Below, in pieces: positions 26,286 through 34,590 of a DNA stretch of 64,000 bases. The stretch is taken from contig NC_016025.1 in NCBI RefSeq assembly GCF_000226295.1, positions 948,011 to 1,012,010 of the forward strand, given 5' to 3'. The translations under genes and the position numbers were made by a program. Numbering within the stretch: the stretch's first letter is position 1; each line of letters opens with the position of its first letter. Under the pieces are notes generated by a model. The model was not told the origin of the DNA. It saw nothing but the letters and a program-made list of their open reading frames with translations, and did not search any database. This DNA comes from Chloracidobacterium thermophilum B (lineage in GTDB: Bacteria; Acidobacteriota; Blastocatellia; Chloracidobacteriales; Chloracidobacteriaceae).

Positions 26286-27317
26286 CGGCGGCAGCACGCG
26301 CGCGCGGCCCAGACGGCAGGCTTCGATGCGCCGGCGCAGCGTGGCGGGCGCCAGAACCTCGACTTCCGGGAGCCAGCTCAGAATGAACCGCTCCAGACCG
26401 CGCCCCCGCGCCACGGTCATTTCGATGTCAACCGTCTCCGGCCGGCCGCGGGTGGCCGGTGTGTAACTCACGATCCGTTGCGTGACGTGATGCTGGCGCT
26501 CCAGAAACACCTGGGATGTGACGCCGAAAAACCGCAACCGGACCCGGAGCGGCTCCCCGAAAAAACCGTTGAAGTGGTATCGCTCCAGGTAGCTCTGCAC
26601 GCTGGTGAAATCCGGCGGCAGGGTGAACCGCTCCTCAAGCAGCGTGACCTGCCGCATGTGGTCAACGGCCAGGGTGACAATGCCGCGCCGGCGGCTGTCG
26701 TAACCAAAGGTCTTGAGCGTCCCGCCGTTGGGATCGAAATACAGCCCATACGGGTCATAGCGCCGGGTTTTCGGGTGTTGGCTGCCGAGCGAGACATATT
26801 CAACCTCGATCCGCCGTTTCCTGATGGCAGCGGTAAGCACCTGGTTCAGCGTCTCCACGTGGGGCGTGTAGTCCTTGGCCGGAATGAGTGCCGTACCGTA
26901 AACGGCGGCCAGCTCACCGAGATGCGCGGCCAGGGCGGGGGGCAAAGTGGCGCGGAGCTTTTCCAGCAGCGACCGTCCATCCTGACTCAACGGCCAGCGG
27001 GGCGAGGAGCCATCCATGAGCACCGCCTTTTGCGCCAACCACAGCGCTGCCACTTCCGCTGGCTTGAGCGCCGGCGGCCGGAAGGTGTAGCCATCAGCGA
27101 AACCGTAAAACACCTCCCGCCCCCGTTTCTCCTCGGTAATCCGGTAGTGAAACGAAAGCTCATCTACGAGCCGCTTGATGGTTTTCTTGTCACAGCCGAA
27201 GTGTTTGGCCAGTTCGGTCTTGGATTTGGAGCCGGAGGCCAGCAGCAGGGGCAGCTCGATGGCCAGGCGCGTCAGATTGCCGCGTTTGGAGTCCGCCTGC
27301 GGAGAAACCGGGAGCAT
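26238..27317 (-). CDS. WYL-domain transcriptional regulator, possible cas regulator
   Basis: 359 residues. The N-terminal winged helix reads RLAIELPLLLASGSKSKTELAKHFGCDKKTIKRLVDELS. The WYL ligand-binding domain follows (RIEVEYVSLGSQHPKTRRYDPYGLYFDPNGGTLKTFGYDS), with a C-terminal WCX-like extension. Members often control CRISPR-Cas and other defence genes in response to nucleic-acid ligands. Here the gene is divergent from the cas operon and shares its 219-base upstream region, which supports that role. Its 3' end overlaps the convergent PPDK-like gene by 48 bases. Confidence 0.8.
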   Translation of the reverse strand: MLPVSPQADSKRGNLTRLAIELPLLLASGSKSKTELAKHFGCDKKTIKRLVDELSFHYRITEEKRGREVFYGFADGYTFRPPALKPAEVAALWLAQKAVLMDGSSPRWPLSQDGRSLLEKLRATLPPALAAHLGELAAVYGTALIPAKDYTPHVETLNQVLTAAIRKRRIEVEYVSLGSQHPKTRRYDPYGLYFDPNGGTLKTFGYDSRRRGIVTLAVDHMRQVTLLEERFTLPPDFTSVQSYLERYHFNGFFGEPLRVRLRFFGVTSQVFLERQHHVTQRIVSYTPATRGRPETVDIEMTVARGRGLERFILSWLPEVEVLAPATLRRRIEACRLGRARVLPPSAYRPRWPVAVNERA

Positions 27318-27380
27318 GAACGGATTTCTTCACTCCTCGCATCAGGCTGGAAGTTTTTGTCACACAGCGCCACACCTGAC

Positions 27381-27403
27381 GGGCGTGGCCCTTGCGTACG
27401 CCC
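27381..27403. promoter_or_regulatory. Inverted repeat between the WYL regulator and the cas operon
   Basis: GGGCGT / ACGCCC arms separated by 11 bases, inside the divergent intergenic region (27318-27536). It is a candidate operator for the WYL protein; nothing proves binding. No obvious -35/-10 pair is seen for either direction. Confidence 0.3.
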
Positions 27404-27536
27404 AACCGTTGCGGCTGATGCTTTGAACCTGTGGCGGACAGCTTAGGACGTTGCCCCGTTCTTGTCCACTGTCGTCCCTACCATATCGGACTGGCTGCTG
27501 TCGGCAGCCGAATCCAAACCCAGCGAGGTCAACGCT

Positions 27537-28910
27537 ATGTCACTTTCACTTCAGCAACTCCAGCAGGCCGTCCGCACGGCGACGGCCCTGCGCTGCCGTC
27601 TTCGTCTCCAACCGGCTGGCGGCCCTGGCACCAAGGTCTTTCCCCCAACCTACGAAGGCGGACGCTACGCCCTCGAAGAACGCCGGATGCCGGGTTACGA
27701 CCATCCGGTACGCTGCGTCCTGATGGATTCCGTGCAATCCCAGGCCAACCGCATGGAAGAGGCACTCCAGCAGGCCGTGGATGACGGCCGCCTTGCCCTT
27801 CCCCTGGTCGAAGTGGATTTCACGCCCTACTTCCCCGGCAATGGCCAGCCGGAAGACATGCGGCTTCTGGAACCCATCGGCAGGGTGTCGTCCCTGCAGG
27901 CCCCACACCGCATCGTGGATGCCATCCTGCGCGACAGCGTCGTGATTCAAGAACAGCGGAAACCGTTTCGTTCGTCCAACGTCAAGCAGGAATCCTCCTA
28001 TGGACGCCAGCTTCGTGAAGCGGCAGCCCACCATGCCACGCCTTTGTTCGAGCTGTGCCCGACAGCGCTTCTGTTTGGCATGTGGGATTCCACCGGCCCC
28101 AAAGGTGGTCTCGGCGCCAAGTTTGAACGCGCCATGGTGAGCGAGATTGTGGGCATCAACGCCGTTCTGGGCGCGAAAACCAGCAGCCGGATTGACCCGC
28201 TGGGCATCCAGCTCAAGGCCGGGCCGCTGTACCGGACGCCGCCCACCGAACCGCTCGGATGGACGCTTGACCCTGGGAAAGCCGTCAAGGACAACAAGGG
28301 CAAGCCTGTCCTGCTCGGCGATACCGGACGCCCTTCAGAAGCCAATCACGGCAATGTCACGCGCCCGTCAACCTCAGGCAGCAGCCGCGCCGGAACCGGA
28401 CGCCCTTCAGAAGCCAATCACGGCAATGTCACCCCAACCATCTCCGAACGTGACCGGCAGGGTGAATTCCTGGGCGGCGGCGTCACCATTGACTACGCCG
28501 AACAGAGCATCGTCCTGTCGCTGCCGGCCCTGCGCCGGCTCCGCTTCCCCATCAATGGCCGGAACAACCGCGCGGCCGATGAAGCGGCGTGGACCGTACT
28601 GGCGGCGCTGGGCCTCTGTGCGGCCATTCTGGCCGACGACGCCGGGCTGGATTTGCGTTCCCGCTGCCTGCTCTGGCCGCAGGAGCCGTTGAAGTGGGAA
28701 CTGCTGGGCCGCCCCGGTGAAATTCAGTCAGACATCGTTCTCGATGCGGAAGCCGCGCTCCGGCTGTTCATGGAAGCCGTTGACGAAGCCCGGAAGTGTG
28801 GCCTTCCGTGGCGCACCACCCCGCTCCAGCTTCAGCCGGCACCGGAACTCGTCAAGCTCGTCGTCAAAAGCCAACAACTGGCGCAGAGCCAGGGAACCCA
28901 GGAGGAGTAA
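27537..28910 (+). CDS. csb1: Type I-G Cas7 backbone subunit Csb1
   Basis: 457 residues from the ATG at 27537; a TTG at 27462 would extend it without a ribosome site. It matches the GSU0053/Csb1 family of RAMP proteins, which polymerise along the crRNA. Typical segments are ALRCRLRLQPAGGPGTKVFPPTYEGGRYALE, RCVLMDSVQSQANRMEEAL and HRIVDAILRDSV. Two further ones are LFGMWDSTGPKGGLGAKFERAMVSEIVGINA and GAKTSSRIDPLGI. Between about 263 and 299 an exact 38-bp DNA repeat encodes GRPSEANHGNVT twice, an insertion not expected in the family. It is first in the six-gene cas operon, with 5 bases to csb2. Confidence 0.9.
   Translation: MSLSLQQLQQAVRTATALRCRLRLQPAGGPGTKVFPPTYEGGRYALEERRMPGYDHPVRCVLMDSVQSQANRMEEALQQAVDDGRLALPLVEVDFTPYFPGNGQPEDMRLLEPIGRVSSLQAPHRIVDAILRDSVVIQEQRKPFRSSNVKQESSYGRQLREAAAHHATPLFELCPTALLFGMWDSTGPKGGLGAKFERAMVSEIVGINAVLGAKTSSRIDPLGIQLKAGPLYRTPPTEPLGWTLDPGKAVKDNKGKPVLLGDTGRPSEANHGNVTRPSTSGSSRAGTGRPSEANHGNVTPTISERDRQGEFLGGGVTIDYAEQSIVLSLPALRRLRFPINGRNNRAADEAAWTVLAALGLCAAILADDAGLDLRSRCLLWPQEPLKWELLGRPGEIQSDIVLDAEAALRLFMEAVDEARKCGLPWRTTPLQLQPAPELVKLVVKSQQLAQSQGTQEE
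28323..28432 (+). repeat. Exact 38-bp direct repeat inside csb1
   Basis: Copies at 28323-28360 and 28395-28432 begin ACCGGACGCCCTTCAG and end GGCAATGTCAC. The 72-base period keeps the reading frame, so the protein gains a 24-residue unit. Confidence 0.9.
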
Positions 28911-28915
28911 CCGCC

Positions 28916-30466
28916 ATGCTGACGTTGGCTTGGACCTACCTGACGGGCTACGCCCGCGCCACCGACCCGGCGCGGCGCGACGCCCCGGAGTGGCCGCCAC
29001 ATCCGGCGCGGGTGTGGCTGGCGCTGGCGGCCGCCTTTTTCGAGACCGGCGAGGACCCCGCCGAAGGTCATGCGCTGGAGTGGCTGCGCACGCTGCCTGA
29101 CCCGCAGGTGTGGCTTCCTCTCCAGGCTGGCGGCCGCCGGCACGTTGTCACCGCCTACGTGCCGGTCAACGACAAGGCCGAAGGCACGGCCCTGCTGCAA
29201 TCCGCCCCGCTGGCACGCAGCAAGCAGCCGCGCACATTTCCGGCGGTCTGGGTTGGCGACCGGCCATGCTTCCTGCACTGGCCGGAAGCCCCGGACAGCG
29301 ACCGCTACCGACCGGCGCTGACGCAGCTCTGCGCCAGGGTGACGCGCCTCGGACACTCGGCTTCACTGGTGCAGATGTGGGTCGCCGAAAGACTGCCCAC
29401 ACCGGAGGACAGCTTTGCTGGCTGGCTGCCGACGGAAGAGGCGGACAGCGGGTTGGCTGACCTGCACCTCCGCCGTATCTTCCAGGGACCTTCACTCGAA
29501 CGCCTGCGGGAAACGTTTCAGGCTGGCCGGCGTCCGCTGGTCGGTCTGGCCGCCGGGTATCGTGCCGCCACCTTCACACCGCCGCCTATGACCAACACAA
29601 CGGCTTTCGACCGCGACCTTCTGGTGTTGACACAAGTTGACGGCCCGGCACTGCCGGTCACCGCCAGCCTTCAGGTGATGCAGGCGCTCCGGGACACCCT
29701 GATGGCCCACTGCCCGCAGCCGCCGCCGGCATGGGTGAGCGGCCATGACGCCCAGGGCCAACCGCTGGCCGACAGGCGCGGACATCTGGCGCTGCTCCCT
29801 CTGCCTTTCGTGGGCTACGAATATGCTGATGGGCGGTTGCTCGGCGTGGCGCTGGCGTTCCCCACGGAGATTGACCGCCGCGAGCGCGGCCGCGTCATCA
29901 GGCCGCTCTTTGTCAACCAGCAGGGCAAGCCGGCGGATGTCAGTCTCCGGCTCGGCCGGCTGGGCGTCTGGGTGCTGCGCAAGCGTGCCTGGGACGACAC
30001 CCGCCTCACGCTCCAGCCTGAAACCTGGACGGCCTTTCCCCGTGGAGCCAAACGCTGGGCCAGCGTGACGCCGGTCGTGCTCGACCGCTTCCCCAAAGCC
30101 AACCGCCTGACCGAGCGCGCCAACTGGGAATACGAAGTCGGCTCCATTCTCTTTGAGGCCTGCCAGTACGCCGGGCTGCCGGAGCCGGTTGAAATTGACT
30201 TCGGCACAACGGCCTGGACTCCGGGTGCTCCCCGCGCCATTGCCAAAGAGCGTCCCGTGCGCGGCGCTTCCCCGCCGGCGCAGGCCAGGCTGGGCGACGG
30301 ATTTCCCCCCTACCTGCTCAAAGGCGCACGCGCTGCAAAGCCACAGGTTCATGTCTTCTTGCGTTTTGCCGAGCCGGTCGTTGGCCCGGTTCTGCTCGGC
30401 GCTGGCCGCTTTCTCGGCTACGGCCTGTTCAAACCCCTCGATTTTTTTGTTCCCAAACGGAGCTAG
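28916..30466 (+). CDS. csb2: Type I-G Cas5 (probably Cas5-Cas6) subunit Csb2
   Basis: 516 residues from the ATG at 28916, with a perfect GGAGGAG upstream. The start MLTLAWTYLTGYARATDPARRDAPEWPPHPARVWLALAAAFFETGED is typical of the GSU0054/Csb2 family. The C-terminus has a glycine-rich RAMP loop, GAGRFLGYGLFKPLDFF, like that of Cas6 enzymes. This supports a fused role: binding the 5' end of the crRNA and cutting the repeat. No separate cas6 gene is present in the locus, which agrees. It sits 5 bases after csb1 and 3 bases before cas3. Confidence 0.85.
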   Translation: MLTLAWTYLTGYARATDPARRDAPEWPPHPARVWLALAAAFFETGEDPAEGHALEWLRTLPDPQVWLPLQAGGRRHVVTAYVPVNDKAEGTALLQSAPLARSKQPRTFPAVWVGDRPCFLHWPEAPDSDRYRPALTQLCARVTRLGHSASLVQMWVAERLPTPEDSFAGWLPTEEADSGLADLHLRRIFQGPSLERLRETFQAGRRPLVGLAAGYRAATFTPPPMTNTTAFDRDLLVLTQVDGPALPVTASLQVMQALRDTLMAHCPQPPPAWVSGHDAQGQPLADRRGHLALLPLPFVGYEYADGRLLGVALAFPTEIDRRERGRVIRPLFVNQQGKPADVSLRLGRLGVWVLRKRAWDDTRLTLQPETWTAFPRGAKRWASVTPVVLDRFPKANRLTERANWEYEVGSILFEACQYAGLPEPVEIDFGTTAWTPGAPRAIAKERPVRGASPPAQARLGDGFPPYLLKGARAAKPQVHVFLRFAEPVVGPVLLGAGRFLGYGLFKPLDFFVPKRS

Positions 30467-30469
30467 CCC

Positions 30470-33400
30470 ATGACGCAGGTTGGTATTGGCGACTTTGACG
30501 CTTTTTTCCGCGAAGCTCACGACTGTGATCCCTACCCGTGGCAGCGGCGACTGGCGGCCGCAGCCGTGGCTGGAGACTGGCCGCCAGTGCTCGATCTGCC
30601 CACCGGCAGCGGCAAAACGGCCGTCATTGACATTGCCGTGTTCGCTCTCGCCTGTCAGGCGGCGCTGGAACCGCCGGCGCGCACGGCCGCGCGCCGGGTG
30701 TTTTTTTGCGTCAACCGGCGCGTCATTGTGGATGCCACTTACGAGCGGGCCCTGCGCCTGGCCGGGAGACTGCTGGAAGCGGAAGCTTCCCCGACCCGGT
30801 GGCCGACGCTGCACAAGGTTGCGGCGGCTTTGCGGCAGCTTTCAACCCTCCGCCCGGAAAGCGCGCCACCGCTCGATGTGCTGGAACTGCGCGGCGGTCT
30901 GTACCGCGACAATCGCTGGGCCCGGTCGGTGACGCAGCCAATGGTGGTCTGCACAACCATTGACCAGTTTGGCTCGCGGCTGCTCTTTCGCGGCTACGGT
31001 GTTTCGGCCCACGCGGCTCCGATTCACGCCAGTCTGGCCGCCTACGACAGCCTGGTGTTTCTCGATGAAGCCCACATCAGCGAACCTTTCCGGCAAACCC
31101 TGTGTGCCGTCCAGGACTACCTTGACCCGCAGCGGTGGGCAGAAGAAGCCATCGGTGTGTCCCCTTTTCGGCCCGTGGCCATGACGGCGACGCCGCCCAA
31201 AGCCGCCGGCCAGGCGGCCTTCCGGCTGGACCATACCGACCGGCGCACGCCACGCCTGGCTGCCGTTCTGGGTGCTGACAAACTGGTGCAGCTCAGGGTT
31301 GTCTCCGATCTTCCGAAAGACCTTGTTTTTGAAGCCAAGGCGATGGCGGAAACCGGTCAGTTGGCGGTTGGTATCATCGTCAACCGGGTGGCGACAGCCC
31401 GCGCCGTCCACCGGCTGCTCTGCGAAGCCTTTCCCGATGCCCCGGTGGAACTCGTCATCGGCCCGATGCGTCCGGTTGACCGCGATGCCCAGCAGCGGCG
31501 CTTGATGCCACGCATCGGCCCTGACCGGCCTGACCGGAGCGCGCAGCTCAGCTTTGTGGTGGCGACCCAGTGCCTTGAAGTCGGCGCCGACTATGACTTT
31601 GACGTGCTGCTGACGGAATGCGCCTCACTGGACGCGCTGCGGCAGCGGTTCGGACGGCTCAACCGCCGCGGCCGGCCCATTGCCGCCTCAGCCGTGGTGT
31701 TCATTGAAGTAAAGGCGCTCAATCCCAAAAAGCCCGATCCTGTCTATGGCGACGCCCTGCCCAAAACCTGGGAATGGCTTACCGAGTGGGGGCAATCCGA
31801 CGACGTGAATTTTGGCATTGACGCTTTTGACGCTTACCTGAACGGCCAGGGGCTGCCCGTGGAATGTCTGGCGCCTGCCGCCCGGCGCGAACCTGCGGTG
31901 CTGCTGCCGGCGCATCTGGACTTGCTCTGCCAGACGAGTCCCCGGCCGGCGCTGGAACCCAACGTGGGACAGTTGCTGCACGGCCCGCAGCCCGGCGAAC
32001 CGGACGTGCAGGTGTGCTGGCGGGCTGACCTCGATGCTTTTCCGCCGGATGACTGGAGTGAAGTCGTCAGCCTGCTGCCGCCGACGGCAACCGAGTGCAT
32101 GACCGTACCGATGTCGGTAGTGCGCCGGTGGCTGACCGGTGCGGAGGAGACTGGCAAAGACGATGCGGCTGACCTTTTGGAGCTTGGCGGCGAAACAGCC
32201 GGGACGGATGCCAAACCGGAAGCTCCAGATGGAAGCGCCGTCAAGCCTGAGCGCCGTGGCCTGCTGTGGCGCGGTCTGGCGGACAACCGGCTTTTGACGG
32301 CAGTGAGTGACCTGCGTCCGGGCGATACCCTGGTCTTTCCGGTGGCAGCCGGTGGCTGGGAGGTGGTGGGGCATCTGCCGGTGGACGCCTCGCCAGATGC
32401 CGCCGAGGCTGCTTCTGTGACGGCCCGCAACCGCCCTGTCGTACGGCTGCACCCACATCTTTTTGACCGCGAGTGGCCGGCTCTGCAGGAACTCTTCGCC
32501 CGCCTCGCCGAGCCGGAAACCGTGTTCGGGGTGGAGGACTGGCGCGAAGCGTTGCGCGCTCTGGCGGACGACCTGCAAACCGGAGCGGAAGACAAGTTGC
32601 CTCAGCACTGGCCGGCTGACGCCCTGCGCACGGCGCTGCACCAGTTGGCTGACCCAAAGCTGGGCCTGCTTCGTACGCCTTACCCGGACGGCCGGGGCTA
32701 CGTGCTGACCACCCGGAAGCGACTGGCCGGGAGGGCGGACTGGTCGCTGCCGCTGATGGACGAAGGCGAAGATGAGCGTTCCTGGATTGCCAGCGCCGAG
32801 CCGGTGACGCTGGCGGCGCACAGCCGGCATGTCCGGGATGAAATCCAGCGTACGGTACGGGCGCTGCCGCTGAACATTCGGGAGGAAGTGTTTCTGGCGG
32901 CGGCCGAGGCCCACGACTGGGGCAAGGCGGATGAACGCTTCCAGGCGCTTTTGCAGCGTGCTGACCGGACGGAAACCTGGCTGCTGGGGGCTTCCCCGCT
33001 GGGTTTGCTGGCCAAGTCGGACGGCTTGCCATTGACGCCGCTCGAACGGCGGCAGGCGCACGAGCGGGCCGGGCTGCCGGCCGGTTTCCGGCATGAGATG
33101 CTTTCAGTGCAGATGATGGAAACCCTCCTTGGGAGTGTGGGCGTCCCGCCCGCAAAGCCTGGGAACGCGGGCATCCTGCCCGCAGAGCCTGGGAATGTGG
33201 GCGTCCCGCCCGCAGAACGTGAGAGCACAGGACTCCTGCCCGCCGAACTCGATCTCATCCTTTACCTCATTGGCACACACCACGGACGGGGCCGCCCGCT
33301 GGCCCCGGTCGTGGTGGACCTCGAAGCGCCTGACGTTGCCCTCACGGCCGAGCTTTTGGGCCAGTCGTACACCGTGGCGGTATCGCATGCCTGGCGTGAA

Positions 33401-33556
33401 AAAGCGCCGCCGCACCGGCTCGATTCGGGCATTGGCGCGCGTTTCTGGCGGATGCAGCGCCGTTTCGGTTGGTGGGGCGCGGCGTATCTGGAGACGATTC
33501 TGCGTCTGGCCGACCACCAGGCCAGCGCCGATGAAGAAGCCGGTCTTGTGTCCTGA
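30470..33556 (+). CDS. cas3: Cas3 helicase-nuclease with C-terminal HD domain
   Basis: 1,028 residues. The SF2 helicase comes first: Walker A LDLPTGSGKTAV (Lys49), the DEAH box VFLDEAHISEPF (about 195), MTATPP, and motifs V/VI (VVATQCLEVGADYDF, DALRQRFGRLNRRGRP). The HD nuclease is C-terminal: HSRHVRDE near 785, AEAHDWGKAD near 813, RHEMLSVQM near 875 and LIGTHHGRGRP near 938. This reversed order is typical of type I-U/I-G Cas3. Inside the HD domain, residues 888-927 consist of four 10-residue repeats (GSVGVPPAKP, GNAGILPAEP, GNVGVPPAER, ESTGLLPAEL) encoded by inserted repeat DNA. Cas3 would unwind and degrade DNA marked by the Csb1-Csb2-Cas8 complex. Confidence 0.92.
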   Translation: MTQVGIGDFDAFFREAHDCDPYPWQRRLAAAAVAGDWPPVLDLPTGSGKTAVIDIAVFALACQAALEPPARTAARRVFFCVNRRVIVDATYERALRLAGRLLEAEASPTRWPTLHKVAAALRQLSTLRPESAPPLDVLELRGGLYRDNRWARSVTQPMVVCTTIDQFGSRLLFRGYGVSAHAAPIHASLAAYDSLVFLDEAHISEPFRQTLCAVQDYLDPQRWAEEAIGVSPFRPVAMTATPPKAAGQAAFRLDHTDRRTPRLAAVLGADKLVQLRVVSDLPKDLVFEAKAMAETGQLAVGIIVNRVATARAVHRLLCEAFPDAPVELVIGPMRPVDRDAQQRRLMPRIGPDRPDRSAQLSFVVATQCLEVGADYDFDVLLTECASLDALRQRFGRLNRRGRPIAASAVVFIEVKALNPKKPDPVYGDALPKTWEWLTEWGQSDDVNFGIDAFDAYLNGQGLPVECLAPAARREPAVLLPAHLDLLCQTSPRPALEPNVGQLLHGPQPGEPDVQVCWRADLDAFPPDDWSEVVSLLPPTATECMTVPMSVVRRWLTGAEETGKDDAADLLELGGETAGTDAKPEAPDGSAVKPERRGLLWRGLADNRLLTAVSDLRPGDTLVFPVAAGGWEVVGHLPVDASPDAAEAASVTARNRPVVRLHPHLFDREWPALQELFARLAEPETVFGVEDWREALRALADDLQTGAEDKLPQHWPADALRTALHQLADPKLGLLRTPYPDGRGYVLTTRKRLAGRADWSLPLMDEGEDERSWIASAEPVTLAAHSRHVRDEIQRTVRALPLNIREEVFLAAAEAHDWGKADERFQALLQRADRTETWLLGASPLGLLAKSDGLPLTPLERRQAHERAGLPAGFRHEMLSVQMMETLLGSVGVPPAKPGNAGILPAEPGNVGVPPAERESTGLLPAELDLILYLIGTHHGRGRPLAPVVVDLEAPDVALTAELLGQSYTVAVSHAWREKAPPHRLDSGIGARFWRMQRRFGWWGAAYLETILRLADHQASADEEAGLVS
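33131..33250 (+). repeat. Four 30-bp tandem units inside the cas3 HD domain
   Basis: Units at 33131, 33161, 33191 and 33221 follow the pattern GGGAA-GTGGGCGTCCCGCCCGCA-GCCT with drift. The core GCGGGCATCCTGCCCGC is palindromic. Period 30 keeps frame. Confidence 0.9.
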
Positions 33557-33597
33557 CCGGCAGGGAAAACCGCTTCCGACTGACTTGGGAGAAACCG

Positions 33598-34509
33598 ATG
33601 ACACCGAATCACCACATTGTGTTGCGCGGATTGGATGGCACAACGCCGCTGGGTTTTCTGGCGGCGCTGGGGCTGGTGAATGCTTTGCGGGAATGCCTGC
33701 CCGACCTGTGTCTGGCGTGGACGACTGACGAGGGCGGGTGGGTAGCCCAACTGGGCAGCTCAGCGCCAATCCGTCAGGCCGACCTGCTGAACTGGCTGGA
33801 TAAAATGCTGGTCAGGTCGCTGGACCAGCATCCGGCGCGGCTTTACGAAGAAGTCAAACAACAGCCGGGGAATGTGTTTTTGCAGGTACGTCAGGCAGCG
33901 GCTGTTGGTCATCGTCGGGAGGCTGATTTTCTGGCCGCGATCGCCAGCAATCTGGCGCCGGCAGAGGCGACGAGCCAGCTTCAGACAACGCGCCGGGATT
34001 ATCACGTAGGCAATATCAAGTCCATTTTGGGAAGAACCACGCGCAGTCATCTGGACCGGACGCTGTTCAAGCCGTGGGATTATGCCGACCCGATGGACAA
34101 TCAATCCCTACATCTCGACCCTTCGGAGGACCGGCGGCATGCCTATCAGTGGCATAAGCCCTCTGGCGACCCGACCCGCAGGCAGCGGGGCACGATGTTG
34201 GGTGCCAACCGGTTGGCCATTGAGGCGTTTGCGTGGTTCACCGTCTGGCCTGTGGGTGGCGCGCTCAAAACGCTTGGATTCAGCGGGTTTGGCAGCGGGG
34301 AGACGCGGTGGACGTGGCCCATCTGGACGCCCTTTGTTCCCCCTGATCTCATCCCTTCCCTGTTAGCGTTGGCGCCGCTTCAGGACGATCCCATTGGGGA
34401 GAGCGACCGGCGGCGATTGCGTCACATGGGGATTGCGGCGGTGTATCGCGTACGGCGGATTTTAGTAGGCAAGACACCGAACTTCACGCCGGCGCGCAAC
34501 ATCGCCTGA
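33598..34509 (+). CDS. csb3: Csb3-like Cas8 subunit of the type I-G effector
   Basis: 303 residues, starting MTPNHHIVLRGLDGTTPLGFLAALGLVNAL. This opening is shared by Csx17/Csb3-type proteins, which occupy the large-subunit (Cas8) place in type I-G complexes. Later marks are LFKPWDYADPMDNQSLHLDPSEDRRHAYQWHKPSGDP and GANRLAIEAFAWF. Its short length fits Csb3 (GSU0052, about 290 residues) rather than Csx17 (about 700). It should take part in PAM recognition and target DNA binding. GGGAG lies upstream of the ATG; cas3 ends 41 bases before it. Confidence 0.8.
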   Translation: MTPNHHIVLRGLDGTTPLGFLAALGLVNALRECLPDLCLAWTTDEGGWVAQLGSSAPIRQADLLNWLDKMLVRSLDQHPARLYEEVKQQPGNVFLQVRQAAAVGHRREADFLAAIASNLAPAEATSQLQTTRRDYHVGNIKSILGRTTRSHLDRTLFKPWDYADPMDNQSLHLDPSEDRRHAYQWHKPSGDPTRRQRGTMLGANRLAIEAFAWFTVWPVGGALKTLGFSGFGSGETRWTWPIWTPFVPPDLIPSLLALAPLQDDPIGESDRRRLRHMGIAAVYRVRRILVGKTPNFTPARNIA

Positions 34510-34514
34510 CCACC

Positions 34515-34573
34515 CTGGGAGCGCGGGCATCCTGCCCGCATATCTCGAAGCCTGGGCGTTTTGCCCGCATAAC
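34515..34573. repeat. Dispersed palindromic repeat between cas8 and cas4-cas1
   Basis: TGGGAGCGCGGGCATCCTGC followed by CCGCA, then a diverged second unit (CTGGGCGTTTTGCCCGCA). This is the same family as the in-frame units of cas3 at 33131-33250. It fills most of the 81-base gap. The palindrome GCGGGCATCCTGCCCGC could fold in the mRNA. Confidence 0.8.
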
Positions 34574-34590
34574 CTTTTCACGGAAAGCCT

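Noticed and set aside
27462..27537. Extended csb1 start giving 25 extra residues
   Set aside because: It needs a TTG start without a ribosome site; family homology begins at the ATG at 27537.
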